Notes under the pieces: generated by a model | Databases searched by the model: none | Told to the model about the DNA's origin: nothing | Seen by the model: the letters and a program-made list of their open reading frames with translations, nothing else | Shown: piece after piece, positions 33,181 through 44,396 of the stretch | Numbering within the stretch: the stretch's first letter is position 1 | How the letters are laid out: each line of letters opens with the position of its first letter | Made by a program: the position numbers and the translations under genes | DNA from: Crocodylus rhombifer | Taxonomy: Eukaryota > Chordata > Crocodylia > Crocodylidae | Assembly (NCBI GenBank): GCA_038503035.1 | Contig: JAVSML010025176.1 | Location: 519,001-583,000 of the forward strand | Direction of reading: 5' to 3' | Length of the DNA stretch: 64,000 bases

Positions 33181-36100
33181 ATTCTTTTTTAAATTTTAAA
33201 TGAAATGCTGGCTATAAAACCCAACCATCTGGCATTGCTATGACCGGGTGGTGGGTGAGACAGTAAAAGAACACATTCAACCATTTTTGGTCCTTAAATG
33301 AGAAAAACCTTAGAACTACTATAATTGATTGAGTGCAAATGAGTTTGCCAAAGAACTACTTTAATACCGGTGAGGCGAAAAAAATCAATTAGTAAGCGGT
33401 CCAAATAAAACTGTTTTTGAAGGGCTGAATACCAAGATTTTTATGGGAAACTGTACCATACAGTATCATTCATATTGGTCTTAGGTGAGAGACACACTTG
33501 ACACTGATCAAGTGATATTACTGCTAAGATTCTATCCGGCTTTTCAGTAAATTTCTAAAGTAGCTACATTGCATTATTTAATTAGTTTTACAGCTGAAAG
33601 AATGGTGGACATGTCTGTCCTGGGGCTCCACATATATATCTTTTGAAGTACAGTGCAAAACAAAACAAAACAAAACAACTCCAAGACAGAAAGTAACAAA
33701 ACCACTGATAGCCAATCCTTTCCACTGCACCAACAAGCACCATCCTGTGTTTCACCCCATATTTTACAGCTTTAGAGAGAGATGAATCTTGCTGCATGAC
33801 TGCCACCCAGTAGGTTCAGGTTATTTTAGACCAAGGCAAAAGCAAGACTCCAAGACTCGAGGAACCCTCCTGAAGAACATCCCATCTTCATCTTCCTCCT
33901 TTTTTAGAAGTGGCTCCAGCTTAAGCACCTCTAAAGCAACCTCAGCATGAAGTAACGGGAAGAGATCCTCATAGACAGGCAAATCTCAAGCATTTTAAGG
34001 TTTTGACCTTTAAAATCTTTATTTTCATCTATTTTTTCTGTCAGCTAAAACCACAGCTCACTGATATATTCTACTTTGGCTTTTATTTAAAGGTTCACTA
34101 TTTGTATCTCCCGATTAAATGCACATTGCTATAATCAAACATCAGGGCCCCATACAAGAAGGAACAAAGGTATGGATTATAGTCAGCATCAGAAGATACT
34201 AGACTATTTTGCACTTTGGGGAATCTGATACAGCTGCATTTTCCCAAACTGTAGATAACTATCATTGTCCCCAACCCTCCCACTCCCCCAACCTTTTTTC
34301 TTTTTTTTTTTTTTAAATTTTGTGCCCCTTTCTCTAGCTTTTTAAACCCATTATCATAATTACATACAATAAGGATGCAGCAAGTACCTACCAGTTGCGT
34401 GGCTCCCTAAATGCATCCAAAATTATACCACCTCAAATTAGTCATGAAGCTGTGAACATGCCAGACAGAAGTCTTTTTAACTAGTCATCTCAGTTTACCA
34501 AGGTAGCTTAAGCCCTCCAGCAAATTATTCAAAATATCATTGCCCTTCCACTCTGCCTGGGCTGTATTTAAATGTAAGCAACTGAACTGAAGCAAAATGG
34601 TGTGCCCGGTGGAGTGAGGCTATGAGTTCTGCAGAATTCACTACCCACATGTGTTACAGGCATTTTACAATATAATGGGTGAAACGTGTGTGCTACAATT
34701 CAACCTGTCCTGTCAGCTCTTCAGTCCTGCTGAACAGTGTCTGCTCCAATCATGAATCTTGTTGCTACATGTCCTGTAGTTGGGAATGGCAAAAAGGTGA
34801 ACTGTGTGACTGTGAAGCTAATGCTATTACACATATAATAAAGAACAGCCCATTTGCCTAGTTGGATGGTGTCATAGCCTATGTACAGTACATGAAGCAG
34901 GCTCAGAAGGTGCTTTACAGTGGTAAAAAATTGTGATAATCCCTTTTTCATTCTGTGAGAGTGTCTGTACACAATTGGAGACTTCCAAGGGTTACAAGAG
35001 TGTAACTGAGAACAAAACCTGGCCTGTGCTGCACTATCTATATATTTTCCAGATTGTCAGATTCTAATTTCTCACAAGTTTTCCTGGAAGTTATTCTATT
35101 CTTTTTTCATTTCAGCATTTACACAGTTAAAATAGCCCTTACTTTGATAAATTGGATAATTGTTGTAGGCATGATTAAAACAAAACACATGTGCATGTGT
35201 GTGTATGCACACACATGCACACAATTTCTGTAGAACAGATTCCATAATTTACATGAGTATCACAGTGATGGAAACTATACCTCTACAATACAACCCAGAC
35301 ATATGGCCATTTTAGTACTATTCTTACCATTATATTGACATAAAAAGTATACAGGGAAATACATATCTTCAAAATCAGATTTGGCTGTTGTCCAGTTTAC
35401 AGGTCTGACTATTAACTGTCTATTCTAATACTGGTTCTATAGTTATCCAATTAGGTAGTGCTAGGAAACACACATCAAACATTCTCATCCACATCTGTAT
35501 ATGACAGACAGAACTTCTGATAGTCAGTGAAGCACACGGAAAGTGGCTGATTAAATTCTTCCATCTGAATTTGTAGGCTGAAAATCTGATCTCAAGTTTT
35601 TCTACTCTCTAAAATCTGACAGTTCGACATCCACCCCCCCAACTTCAACGGATTCTTAGTGTGATTTAGAATGACATGAGGCTGCATTTTTACTCTATGA
35701 AATGTGTATTGTAGTTTGTTCTAAATGTTAAAGAAGGAAGATTAATTAGATTTCTATATTAATAAGCACTAAAACCAAACAAAAATCTATGATTTCGGAG
35801 TATTTTGACCAAGTTAAAATTATGAGAGGTTGCTTCATAAACAGTAACATCATAATGAATTTGCTTTAACAAAAGTTAATTTAATCATAATAATTAACAC
35901 AACATCTTTCATATGCCTTGTTATAAAAATGCACACCCAGATCCCCTTATTGTTTTTTGGTTGGGGAAAACTGAGGGATACTTTAAGAGGATTAATACAT
36001 GCAATGTGCTTTTACTTGATAAAAAAACACAATATTTAAAACACTTCAGAGCAGAAAGCTCTTAATAAAATCTATTAGTAGTATTCACAAAATATTCAAA

Positions 36101-37129
36101 AAGTCAATTTATAAAACATTTACTTATATTTCCTGTGTGCAAATCATTTTGTACGGACTACAAGGATCAGAGAATGAAATGTCAGCAAATAACTTCCCAA
36201 ATACAAGATACCCTTGTAGTTAAATATTTCATTTCTGCATGAGTGGTCGTGAACATCTATGGATTTACCAGCCTTTTGTAGCCTATATAGCAGGATAATA
36301 CGCAAGTACCTTCTACAAGTGAAATTGAATTTTAAGATATTCAGATAAAGTGGGTCAGAATAGTATGGAATTATCAACAAACTTAAAACACTTCATGTCA
36401 ATTTTTATTACATTGAGTAGAACAGAGCTCTCAAAAATGATATAATCTAACCTTTTCAATAATAAAAAAAGAATACTCCTCTTTTAAAAATCTGATCTCA
36501 CAAGTATTTTTCTTTAGGGAAATACAGCTCATCTCAGAAATATCCCTCTCTTCTTCTCACTGTCATTTATCATTGAATTCAACTGAATTTCTTTCACTGA
36601 GACTTTATAATTTCATCTCTAATACCCCCCACTAATCTCCCTCATGGTGGCCTTCAGCCAACAATATGTTCTTTACATTACAATACCCTCATTTATTCAA
36701 TTCCCAAGAAACAGATTTATGAAAGGGTTAACCATTTGATTTTCAAAAGCTTGGCATTCTGCTGAGTTACTAAATTTTATGTGCACTTATTACTCAGGTT
36801 AGGTTCAAGCCATTGCAGGACTAGCTCAGCATTCACCTAGCAGGAATATAAACCTCTGCAGGGAAAAATTAGACTATTAAATAATACTGTACACACCTGT
36901 ATTTGTTCAGTATAAGCCATTTTGGTATACACCGAATAGTAAACCATTTTTCCTTATGACCTTTTGGGAAAGTAGGTTTCCATAGAAAGATCTTGCAAGT
37001 AAATCTAAATTAGAGCAATAAAATTAGTCACTACCTCTGCCTCATTTACCAGATCTCCCTCTGCCCTGCAATATAAGATTGTACTAATATTGTACTTTGT
37101 TTCAAAAGGTGAATGGAAATTCCGAAGAA
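33181..37129. other. Long AT-rich non-coding stretch
   Basis: No gene or interspersed repeat recognised. It contains a CAAAA microsatellite at ~33657-33678, a poly-T at ~34301-34315 and an alternating purine-pyrimidine run around 35187-35221. Confidence 0.5.
33657..33678. repeat. (CAAAA)n simple repeat
   Basis: About four to five CAAAA units. Confidence 0.85.
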
Positions 37130-37137
37130 TTATTTCA
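37130..37137. repeat. Target-site duplication, left copy (TTATTTCA)
   Basis: Exact partner of 47240-47247, immediately outside the hAT terminus. Confidence 0.8.
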
Positions 37138-38354
37138 TTGGGCTATGCAAAATTTCAATGGATGTTTCATTTTGAAGGTGTTTAGAAGCATTTCCAGCTC
37201 AAAACACCATAACCAAAACAAAAAGCAAGGCTTTGAAACAGCTTCAAAATGAAATGAGAGCACTCAAAACATTTCAAAATTTTCAAAACATTTTGAGGCC
37301 GGGCTTGCAGGGAAATACAAACTAATGTAAGGGAGGGGAAAGAGGGGGAAGGTCTGCTCTGATATTGACTGTGTAGCTGGCCAGTGTCCTTCCCTGAGGT
37401 CCCTTCCAATCCCAGTGCTCTGAAGGAGGAACAAAGAAGGAGCATAAAAGCATTGTTTGAAATGAGCTCTCTCAGTTGTGTCTTTGTCAGCCTACTGAGC
37501 TGTGTCCTCCAGCAGCATCAGGAGCATCAGGAAGGCTCTCACTTTCTACTTGCTAGTCTGTTCCTAGCAAGTGGGATCCAATCCTTTCTGAAATACCCTA
37601 ATACCCTTTCCTAATCCATTCCTTTCAATTTATTCCTTCCCCAAATCTTCTTTTTACTTTTGTTCTTCTCTGTAATTCTTTCTCCACATAAAATAAATTT
37701 GTGTTTTCCCTGACAGTCTGCATTGACTGTGCAGGAAAGCACAACATATATTACATAAATATATACATTACATTACAGAAACACACACAGATTTTCCAGC
37801 ACACCAAACATGAAGTGTGCTGGAAAGGCAGGTGTCCACTCTTCTGGCTGGAGCAGAAGAGTGGGTAGAGGGAGAGCTCTAAGTTCCACCCCTCCACCCA
37901 AAACTTAGCCTCTTTCCAACAACTAGCAGCCATGGTGCTTCTGATGCTAGTGGAGCAGTGTCTGCATCCCCTCCAATAACACCTGCCATAATAACAGCAA
38001 CCCCAAGCACCACCACCATGACAACAAGCAGCACCAGCATTACAGTCCTCTCCACCCCAATTTGAATTTCCAGCCTGAGCCTTCTAGTGCCAGAGGAAGA
38101 GCTGGATCTAAGTGCCATAGCAAAGGAAATTCTGGGGAAGAAGAGGAATCATCTGAGTTTGTGCTCCACACCCCTCAAGTTTCCCCTAGAGCCGGGTCTC
38201 CTTCCCCAGAAAGCAGAGGAGGAGGTTGAGTAGAGGTTGTGGAGGCAAGTGGCTCACCTGAGTCCACAGCTTCTCCTGTTGCTGTGCCTCTGCCTGCTGA
38301 GGAAGGGAAAAAGGCCACATCTTCATATGCACCTGCCCCCCAGAAGTGAGGGGG

Positions 38355-40228
38355 TTGTGTAGTCTGGGATCATTTTCAGCTGGCAGATGATCCTACATAT
38401 GCTACCTGCCTGCACTGCTGAGCCAAAACCAGCTGGGGCAAGGGAATGAAACACATGAGCACCATGGGGATGCTGATGCATCTCCATAAACACCATCCAC
38501 TTGTCCTTGCTCCTCCTCAGCCTGGCACCAGTGGGAGCATACCCAAAAAAAAGTCCCCCTTTGGCTTCAAAGTCCCCCCCACCCGAAGCAGAGGCAAGCC
38601 ACCCTGGACCAGTGGGGGAAAGGTGGGCACACAGGGGGAAATGTTCCCAAGGCAAGTGAGGTCACCCAGAGCACTGGGGAGATACTTGCTCTGGATGGCC
38701 AGCCCTGCTCCTTTGTTGAGTGGCCAGGGTTCAGGCGGCTCATGGCCCCATCGTACAAAGTGCCCACATGAATCACCTCCAGCAGGATGGTGGTCCCCGC
38801 CCTGTAAAAGGCCTGTAGGGAGACTTGAAGGAGGAGCTGTGCAAGGCAGGTCCACAGGTGGCCTTACACTTCATCTCGGACATCTGGAGCAGCTGGGGTG
38901 GAGATCACACTTACCTCTCCCTCACAGGGTATGGGTGCTACCAGTCAGGCCGTTGGTAGGCTCTCCTTCAAGTGGAGATGATGGATGAGTCCCACAAGGC
39001 AGCAGAGATCATGGGGGCCATGAACTGCATGGTTCAGGGGTGGCTTACTGGGCAAGGTGAGCTCACCCACGGGTTCATGGTCACTGACAATGGGGCCAAT
39101 ATGGTCAAGACTGTCCATGATGCCAACTTTGTTGGCATCCGCTGTGTGGCATGCAAGCTGCACCTTATAGTGAGGGACGCCTTGGGGGAGAACAGGGCTG
39201 CCAGGGAGGGTGCCATCACAACCAGCCACCTGATTTCAAAATCCAGGAAGGTGGTGGGCTACTTCCACCGCAGCATCAAGGGGGGCAAGATGCTGCAGGT
39301 CAAATAGAGCTGAGGATCCCACAACACAAAATCATACAGGATGTGGAGACTTGGTGGAACTCTACATACCTGATGCTCAAAAGGATGGTGGAGCAACAGA
39401 AGGCCTTCCATTAGATGGCCTTGAATGGAGAGATTGGGATAAGTGGCCCACTTAACAAAGCAGAGTAGGATACCATCTCCCAGATCTTGGTGGTCCTCAA
39501 GCTCTTCCTTGAGGGTACTGAAAGCTGAAGCAGTGGTTATGCCCTCCTGAGCCAGGTGATCTCTTTAGAAGGAACTTGAAAATGAAATGCACAAGTTCCA
39601 AGGGATCGATGTTCCTGGCTTGGGCAAGCCAGTGTCACCAGAGGTGCAGGAACTGGTGAAGTGGCTGAAGGAGGGCATGAAGAAATGCCTAGATCCATTG
39701 CAGTCCAGTGTGGCCTGTGTGCTGATGACTATGTGTGACCCAAGAGTAAGGGGGAGTCTGGGAAGCAGAAGGGCACAGATGGGGGCCTATGGAAGAGGGG
39801 GATCCACTGTCCTGTGGCAGCATGCCATCCACTAGCCAGTCTCTTCTCCACCACAGGTGCTGCCAATGTAGGCCAAGGTCATGGCTTCCATGGTGGGGTC
39901 CAGAGGCACAAGACTCCACCATTGGGCAGGTAGCATGCAGGCCTTGGTGGCTACCTATCTTACCAAGCATATGGAGCCACTGCTGTGCGACCCCTTGGCC
40001 TACTGGGCAAGCCACAGTCAGATGTGGCAGGATCTAGCCATGGTTGCCCTGGAACACCTATCCTGTCCACCAACCAGTGTTCTGAGTGAGCAGGTGTTCA
40101 GCATTGCTGGGGATGTTGTAACACCCCACTGCACCTCTTTGGATCCAGGTTTGGTGGAGTAGTTGGTGTTCCTCAAGGTGACCCTCCCACTGCTGGGGTT
40201 CTCCAAGTTCCAGGTGCAGATGGAGTGA
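38355..40228 (+). pseudogene. BED-finger hAT transposase, decayed
   Basis: This is a DNA transposase of the hAT superfamily related to ZBED-type proteins, readable only by jumping frames. The BED zinc finger comes first: VWDHFQLADDPTYATCLHC (CxxC codons 38407-38418), a stop at 38419, then HMSTMGMLMHLHKHHP for the His pair. Next come QATLDQWGK and SDIWSSWGGDHTYLSLTG, where the Asp codon at 38879-38881 fits the first catalytic residue. HGFMVTDNGANMVKTV follows, with its Asp at 39086-39088 fitting the second. The insertion domain has HKIIQDVETWWNSTYLML and PVSPEVQELVKWLKEGMKK. The C-terminal dimerisation region has DPLAYWASHSQMWQDLA and VLSEQVFSIAGDVVTPH, whose Glu at 40088-40090 fits the third catalytic residue. 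The terminal codon is at 40226-40228. At least six frame breaks or stops rule out function, but all three acidic positions are still encoded. An S/T/P-rich, heavily broken N-terminal leader may extend back to ~37930. Confidence 0.88.
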
Positions 40229-40329
40229 GTGCCACTCTCCTCACTCCATCCTCACCTATTTCCTTTTGGCTTCGGGTTTCTGAACCATTTAATGCCCTGC
40301 TCTCAGAGCTGGAGGTGGCACTCACTGCT

Positions 40330-40511
40330 GGCATGTAGTGCAGGCAAGAAAGTTAGTAAGTGAAAATGGAAATGGAGGCATCAGGGGGTGAGGGACAGGC
40401 TGGGGTCAGGGAGAAAGAGGGGTGTAGTAGGTAAAAGTGGAGAGATACTTAGGGAGTCAGATGTCCAGCAGGCTGCAGTGTGGCATAATTCCAATGTCTG
40501 TATTGAATCCA
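40330..40511 (-). mobile_element. Penelope-like element, 3' part of a split copy
   Basis: On the plus strand AAATGGAAATGGAGGCATCAG, AAAAGTGGAGAG and AATTCCAATGTCTGTATTGA occur in the same order as the reverse complement of 45228-45405, which belongs to a plus-strand Penelope-like copy. The homology stops at ~40511 and resumes at ~42986, so this is one half of an element interrupted by an insertion. Non-coding 3' region. Confidence 0.7.
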
Positions 40512-41059
40512 TAGGCATGTCCACACATACAAGCATGTGCGCTTGCAGCAGCTCAAATAGAAGCGGTGCAAATTTGAGCTGTGGCTTTTTGCCTGAGTGC
40601 ACGTGCTTGGACATGCACTTTGTTGTGGAGCAAATTGTGCCACGTGGGGCAAAATAACCCTGCCTGGCTCCTCCCAGATCTGCAGCCAGGGGGAGCTAGA
40701 GCCCAGGGCCAGCATCTGTGCTGTCCCCGGCAATATAAAAAGCTGCCTTGTCCTGGCCCCATCAGTACAAAAAGCTGTCCTGGGAAGTAGCTCAGGGCTA
40801 CTTGCTCTCAGGAAATTCTGAGGCCCACCCAATTGATACCTGGGAACACTACTCCTTGTGCCAACTTGTGCCAGCTGGACTGCTGAGAGTTCCCTGCCCC
40901 CTCTACCCACTGCAGCAGTCTGGCAGTGGGGGCTGCTGCCTGGCTGAGACCTGCTGTACACCTACCAGACTTGGATGGGGACTGCGGAGCCAGTAGAGGC
41001 ATCTGCCCCTCTGGGCCAGCTGCCAGTAGGCTGTGCCTGCAGGGTTGGCCTTTGTGGCT

Positions 41060-41230
41060 GCAGGGTTGGCCACTACTGCCATGTGTGCCCCTGCCTGGCC
41101 ATCTGGGCAGCTATCACCTGGAAGATGCTCCAGGTGTGGTGGCCTGCTTTGAACTGTCAAAGCATGTCCTCCTGGTCCCATTTGGCCAGGAGGTCAGCCA
41201 CCTTCAGTTGGGTCCAATATGGCAGCTCTG
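41060..41230 (-). pseudogene. Myb/SANT-like DNA-binding domain relic
   Basis: The minus strand (~41220 down to 41105) translates as PYWTQLKVADLLAKWDQEDM, a stop, then QFKAGHHTWSIFQVIAAQM. This matches the spacing of the trihelix Myb/SANT-like domain found in Harbinger-encoded DNA-binding proteins (tryptophan, then LLAKW, then HxxWxxFxxIAxxM). It carries a stop and no continuing frame. Alternative: a chance resemblance in a GC-rich repeat. Confidence 0.45.
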
Positions 41231-41524
41231 AGCAGGCAGGGTCCTGCCACTGGCCTCACTAGCAGGGATTCTGGTGTTCCTTATTGGAAGACTGAAAAAT
41301 CCCTGATAAAAACATCCCAAAGTCACTCTGTAAAATACCCTGAAATCCATGCTCCTCCACAATTAAAACAAAAGACCATTATAGAGAGAGAGTGAGAGAC
41401 AAAGAGACAGCGATCAGTTGGGTATGTTTTATTGATATATCTACAGTGTTAAAGCAAGTTGGGCACCTAGCAGTGTCTCCATCATCATAAAATGAATTCT
41501 AAATACCTATATATTTTGCTATCC

Positions 41525-41650
41525 CCATAGGGGCTACAGCCCACCCCCCATAGGGGCTACAGCCCCCAGCAGAGGTTACAGTCCCCCAGAGGGGTAACGG
41601 TCACTCCAACAGTGACCAAATAGCCCCTTCAGGGGCTATCACCCCCCCTG
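41525..41650. repeat. Short tandem repeat of CATAGGGGCTACAGCCC type
   Basis: Two nearly exact units about 27 bp apart, then degenerate copies (AGAGGTTACAGTCCCCC, CAGGGGCTAT). Confidence 0.65.
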
Positions 41651-41989
41651 CAGGGCCCACATGCCTCACCCCAGCCACCCAATTGCTGCCCCACCTGGAC
41701 CCACCCCCACTCCCCCAACCCCAGCTCTGGCACTTAAAAAAAAAAGTGCCTCTACTTACAGAGCAGGGAATGTGGGGTCTCCAGGGCCTCCTGGCAGAGC
41801 CCCTCCAGGCAGCACAGAGCAATGGGGGGCAGCAGGGCCTGGGCTGGGGCTGCTGGGGATGACACCCAGCCCTGCATTGTACAGGTGGCACCCCATGACC
41901 CTGACAGCAGCTAGAACTGCCAGTAAGTGATAGGGGTTGTTTTGGGGGTGTTTTTTTTTCAAATTGTGGGGATGGTGGGATAGAGGGGT

Positions 41990-42600
41990 ATGGATTAGGG
42001 GCCTCAGGGGGCAGGTGGGGGGTGGGGCCAGGTGAGGCAGGGATCAGGGGACTCAGGGGGATGGGGTCAGGTGGGGCAGAGATCAAGAGGCGCAGGGGGC
42101 AGGCAGGGTGTGGGGCCAGGCAAGACAGGTATTGGGGTGTTCAGGGGAATGGGGAGGATGAGGCAGGGCAGGGATTGGGGGGGGATCAGGGGGATGGGGG
42201 AAGGGGGCTGGGCAGAGCAGTAATTGGTGGGGTTTGGGAAGCAGGCAGGGGATGGGGCCAGCTGGGGAAGGGATTGGGGGGGTTGAGGGGGCTCACGGGG
42301 ATTGGGGGGGTTGAGGGGGCTCACGGGGATGGGGCCAGGTGGGGCAGAGATGGAGGGCCTCAAGGCACAGGCAGGGGGTGGGGCCAGGCAGAGCAGGGAT
42401 CAGTTGGTTCAGGGGGCAGGTGAGGAGTGGGGCCAGGCAGGACAGGGATTGGGGGGGATGGGACAGGGAATGGGGGGATAGGACAGGGCAGGAACTGGGG
42501 GGATCAGGGGGATGGGGGAGGGGGCAGGGCAGGGATGGGGAGGCAGGCAGGAGATGGGGCTAGGCGGGGAAGGGATGGGGAGCTCGGGGAGGGGGCAGGG
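41990..42600 (+). repeat. G-rich minisatellite (~45-bp unit)
   Basis: About a dozen variable units built on GGGGCCAGGCAGGGCAGG, GGGATTGGGGGG and TCAGGGGGCAGGCAGG. One duplication of ~28 bp is nearly exact (42276-42302 against 42304-42330, with GGTTGAGGGGGCTCACGGGG). The strand carries many G3-G8 runs and could form G-quadruplexes. The long open frames here (for example 42022-42423) are Gly-rich consequences of the repeat and are not annotated as genes. Confidence 0.8.
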
Positions 42601-42985
42601 CCAGCCAGGGTCCCCTCCATGGTCCCCTGTCCCTCCTTCATCCCCACAACATTTTACTTACTGGCACTGGAGCCCGGGTCCAGCTACCTGCTGCTGACAT
42701 GCTGCCTGCCCTGCATGGGCAAGCAGCATGCTTCAGCACCAGGGTGAGAGCCAACCACAGAGACGCTCTGGCAGCCAGAGTGTCTCTGTGGAGGACCCAG
42801 CCTCTGGTTGCCTGCTCCGCTTTTTTATTCCATTTTTTTTGACCCCTGGATATCCAGGGGGTCTAATTTTGCTTCTGTGCTGCAAACCTGCAGTGGGGGA
42901 AACATTTCCCATTCCCACACATGCCTCTTGAAGCATCTCATAGGGGTCTGAGATGCTGCAAAAGGCATGTGAAAGCTCATCTGGA

Positions 42986-43370
42986 TGTATCCCATGAGTT
43001 TTTGTATCCAGGATGTTGAAGAAGTGAAGTTCATAGGCTCATCTGTGAAAAGACGTTTGTAAATTTCATTTGAGGATCAGACCTGAGAGACTGGAGACAG
43101 GTAATTAGGTGTTCTTGTCTTTGATAGATTTTAGGTGTGTGCTCATTCTGTTGTGCAGTTATTGCTTGGTGTCTCCTATGTATTTTCCATCAGGGCATTT
43201 GGTGTCATGATGGACGTATGTATTGTTAAGATATCTCCATACTGAAGATATGGTTGGCAGGTTTTGTATGTCTTGTCACGGCATGGTCTGTGTCCATTTG
43301 TTGCCCTGTGGGGTAAGGCCAACCCTCAGGATCTCAATATTTCACTGTTAGACAGGAAGGTGTGATGCAA
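42986..43370 (-). pseudogene. Penelope-like element, GIY-YIG endonuclease relic
   Basis: The minus strand at 43200-43141 encodes KCPDGKYIGDTKQ, a stop, then LHNRMSTHLKSIKDK. It has the YIGxT core, the downstream Arg and the His of the GIY-YIG nuclease carried at the C-terminus of Penelope-like elements. Upstream (higher coordinate) is a DKTYKTCQ segment with the Cys pattern that usually precedes it. One in-frame stop and further frame breaks make it non-functional. Downstream, TTCACAGATGAG matches the copy at 45170. The reverse transcriptase domain is not recognised nearby, so the copy is 5'-truncated or lost beyond ~43370. Confidence 0.65.
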
Positions 43371-43645
43371 TTGCACATATACAAACACAAAAATCAATTA
43401 GGTGCATATATACACATACTACCAACTGAGGCACATACACATCCAAACTAGCCAGGACACATGCATACCTATCACCAATTCAAGCACATACACTATACAC
43501 CCCAAAAGTTGGACAAAAATCAATTGTCCATACCCTCACACTCAGTACACAGATCACTATTTCGTATATCATGCATACAATGACATATATATATACACAC
43601 ACACACTCATCAGTTCATATACATAGAACCCACCTACACATAGGT
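43371..43645. repeat. ACAT/CA-rich low-complexity DNA
   Basis: Degenerate ACACAT, CATATA and CACACA motifs with no exact unit. One CA run lies near 43591-43608. Confidence 0.75.
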
Positions 43646-43836
43646 AAGTTCCTAACTTGGATGGTACAGTATATATGTGTGTGCTTGGGGTACTCGGGAT
43701 ACCTGGGGGAAGCTTAAGGTGAGAGAGAGAGAGTTAAAAGTGTAGGGAGTGAAGGGTGCCAAAACTGGGATTAGAACTGGTGGACTAGAGAGAAGTTGGC
43801 TGATGACCTGAGGATTGTGGTTACTTAAGGTAGATT

Positions 43837-44040
43837 GGGGCTGGAAACTGAGGGAGACAGCTGAGATATTGGGGGGGTGGGGAAGATAAGTGGTGGCAAG
43901 GAGGAGACAGCCAGGAAAGAGAGAGAGACAGAAACCTGGGAGCCTGGGGCTGGAAACTGAGGCTGGCAGCTTAGAAATTGGCAGGGGGTGCAGATAAGTG
44001 GTGGCAGGGAGGAAACAGTCAGGAAACAGACAAAAACCCA
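43837..44040. repeat. Two-copy tandem duplication, ~109 bp
   Basis: GGGGCTGGAAACTGAGG starts at 43837 and again at 43946. Each copy is followed by a GATAAGTGGTGGCA block and a GGAAAGAGA or GGAAACAG tail. Confidence 0.8.
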
Positions 44041-44063
44041 ACTTGGGGTTTCAAAATAACAGG

Positions 44064-44069
44064 TTTATT
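44064..44069 (-). terminator. LTR polyadenylation signal AATAAA
   Basis: Canonical hexamer on the minus strand downstream of the LTR TATA box, followed by a T-rich stretch. Confidence 0.6.
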
Positions 44070-44381
44070 AAAACAGACAACACATTACACAGCCTCATGA
44101 AGTTATTGGTTTCCACACACACACACAAGCACTCACAATGGCAGCAGGAGAAAGAGACGCAGTGGAAGGGTTGGAGTCCAGGTAGGGAAGAGAAACAGAG
44201 TCCAAGTCTTTGGTTGAAGAGGGGGTAGGGAGTGATAGCTACCTATTCAGGCTGGAAAGGGGTCCTTGTCCAACAGGTGTTGTCCAGAGGAGAGTCACCA
44301 GCAGGGCCTCTGGGTGGATAGGTGGTGTGGCATGGTGCTGGTCCAGATGGAGAGGGCATCCCAAAGAGTCAGTCTTCACTA

Positions 44382-44396
44382 CCCTTTTTTATGGGG
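44382..44396 (-). promoter_or_regulatory. LTR TATA box
   Basis: CCCATAAAAAAGGG on the minus strand, correctly placed upstream of the AATAAA signal at 44069-44064. Confidence 0.55.

Larger units (their letters stand above)
40512..42985 (-). mobile_element. ~2.47-kb insertion in the Penelope-like element (possibly Harbinger-like)
   Basis: The interval separates two parts of the Penelope sequence that are contiguous in the copy at 45130-45430. Its left border reads GCATGTCCACACATAC, similar to Harbinger-type ends. The right terminus is less clear. Flanking ATCCATAG and ATCCCATG could be a degraded duplication, but a 3-bp Harbinger duplication is not evident. The interior has a minus-strand Myb/SANT-like coding relic, a GAGA tract near 41380, short tandem repeats and a long G-rich minisatellite. 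The superfamily assignment is tentative and the interval may hold more than one element. Confidence 0.5.

Noticed and set aside
41380..41410. GAGA-rich tract considered as a regulatory element
   Set aside because: Too short and inside a transposon. Simple-sequence DNA explains it.
42022..42423. 133-aa and neighbouring Gly/Arg-rich open frames
   Set aside because: They follow the period of the G-rich minisatellite and occur in several phases. No domain is recognisable.
43652..44041. 129-aa minus-strand ORF with repeated CFLPATTYL wording
   Set aside because: Produced by the 109-bp tandem duplication next to an LTR.
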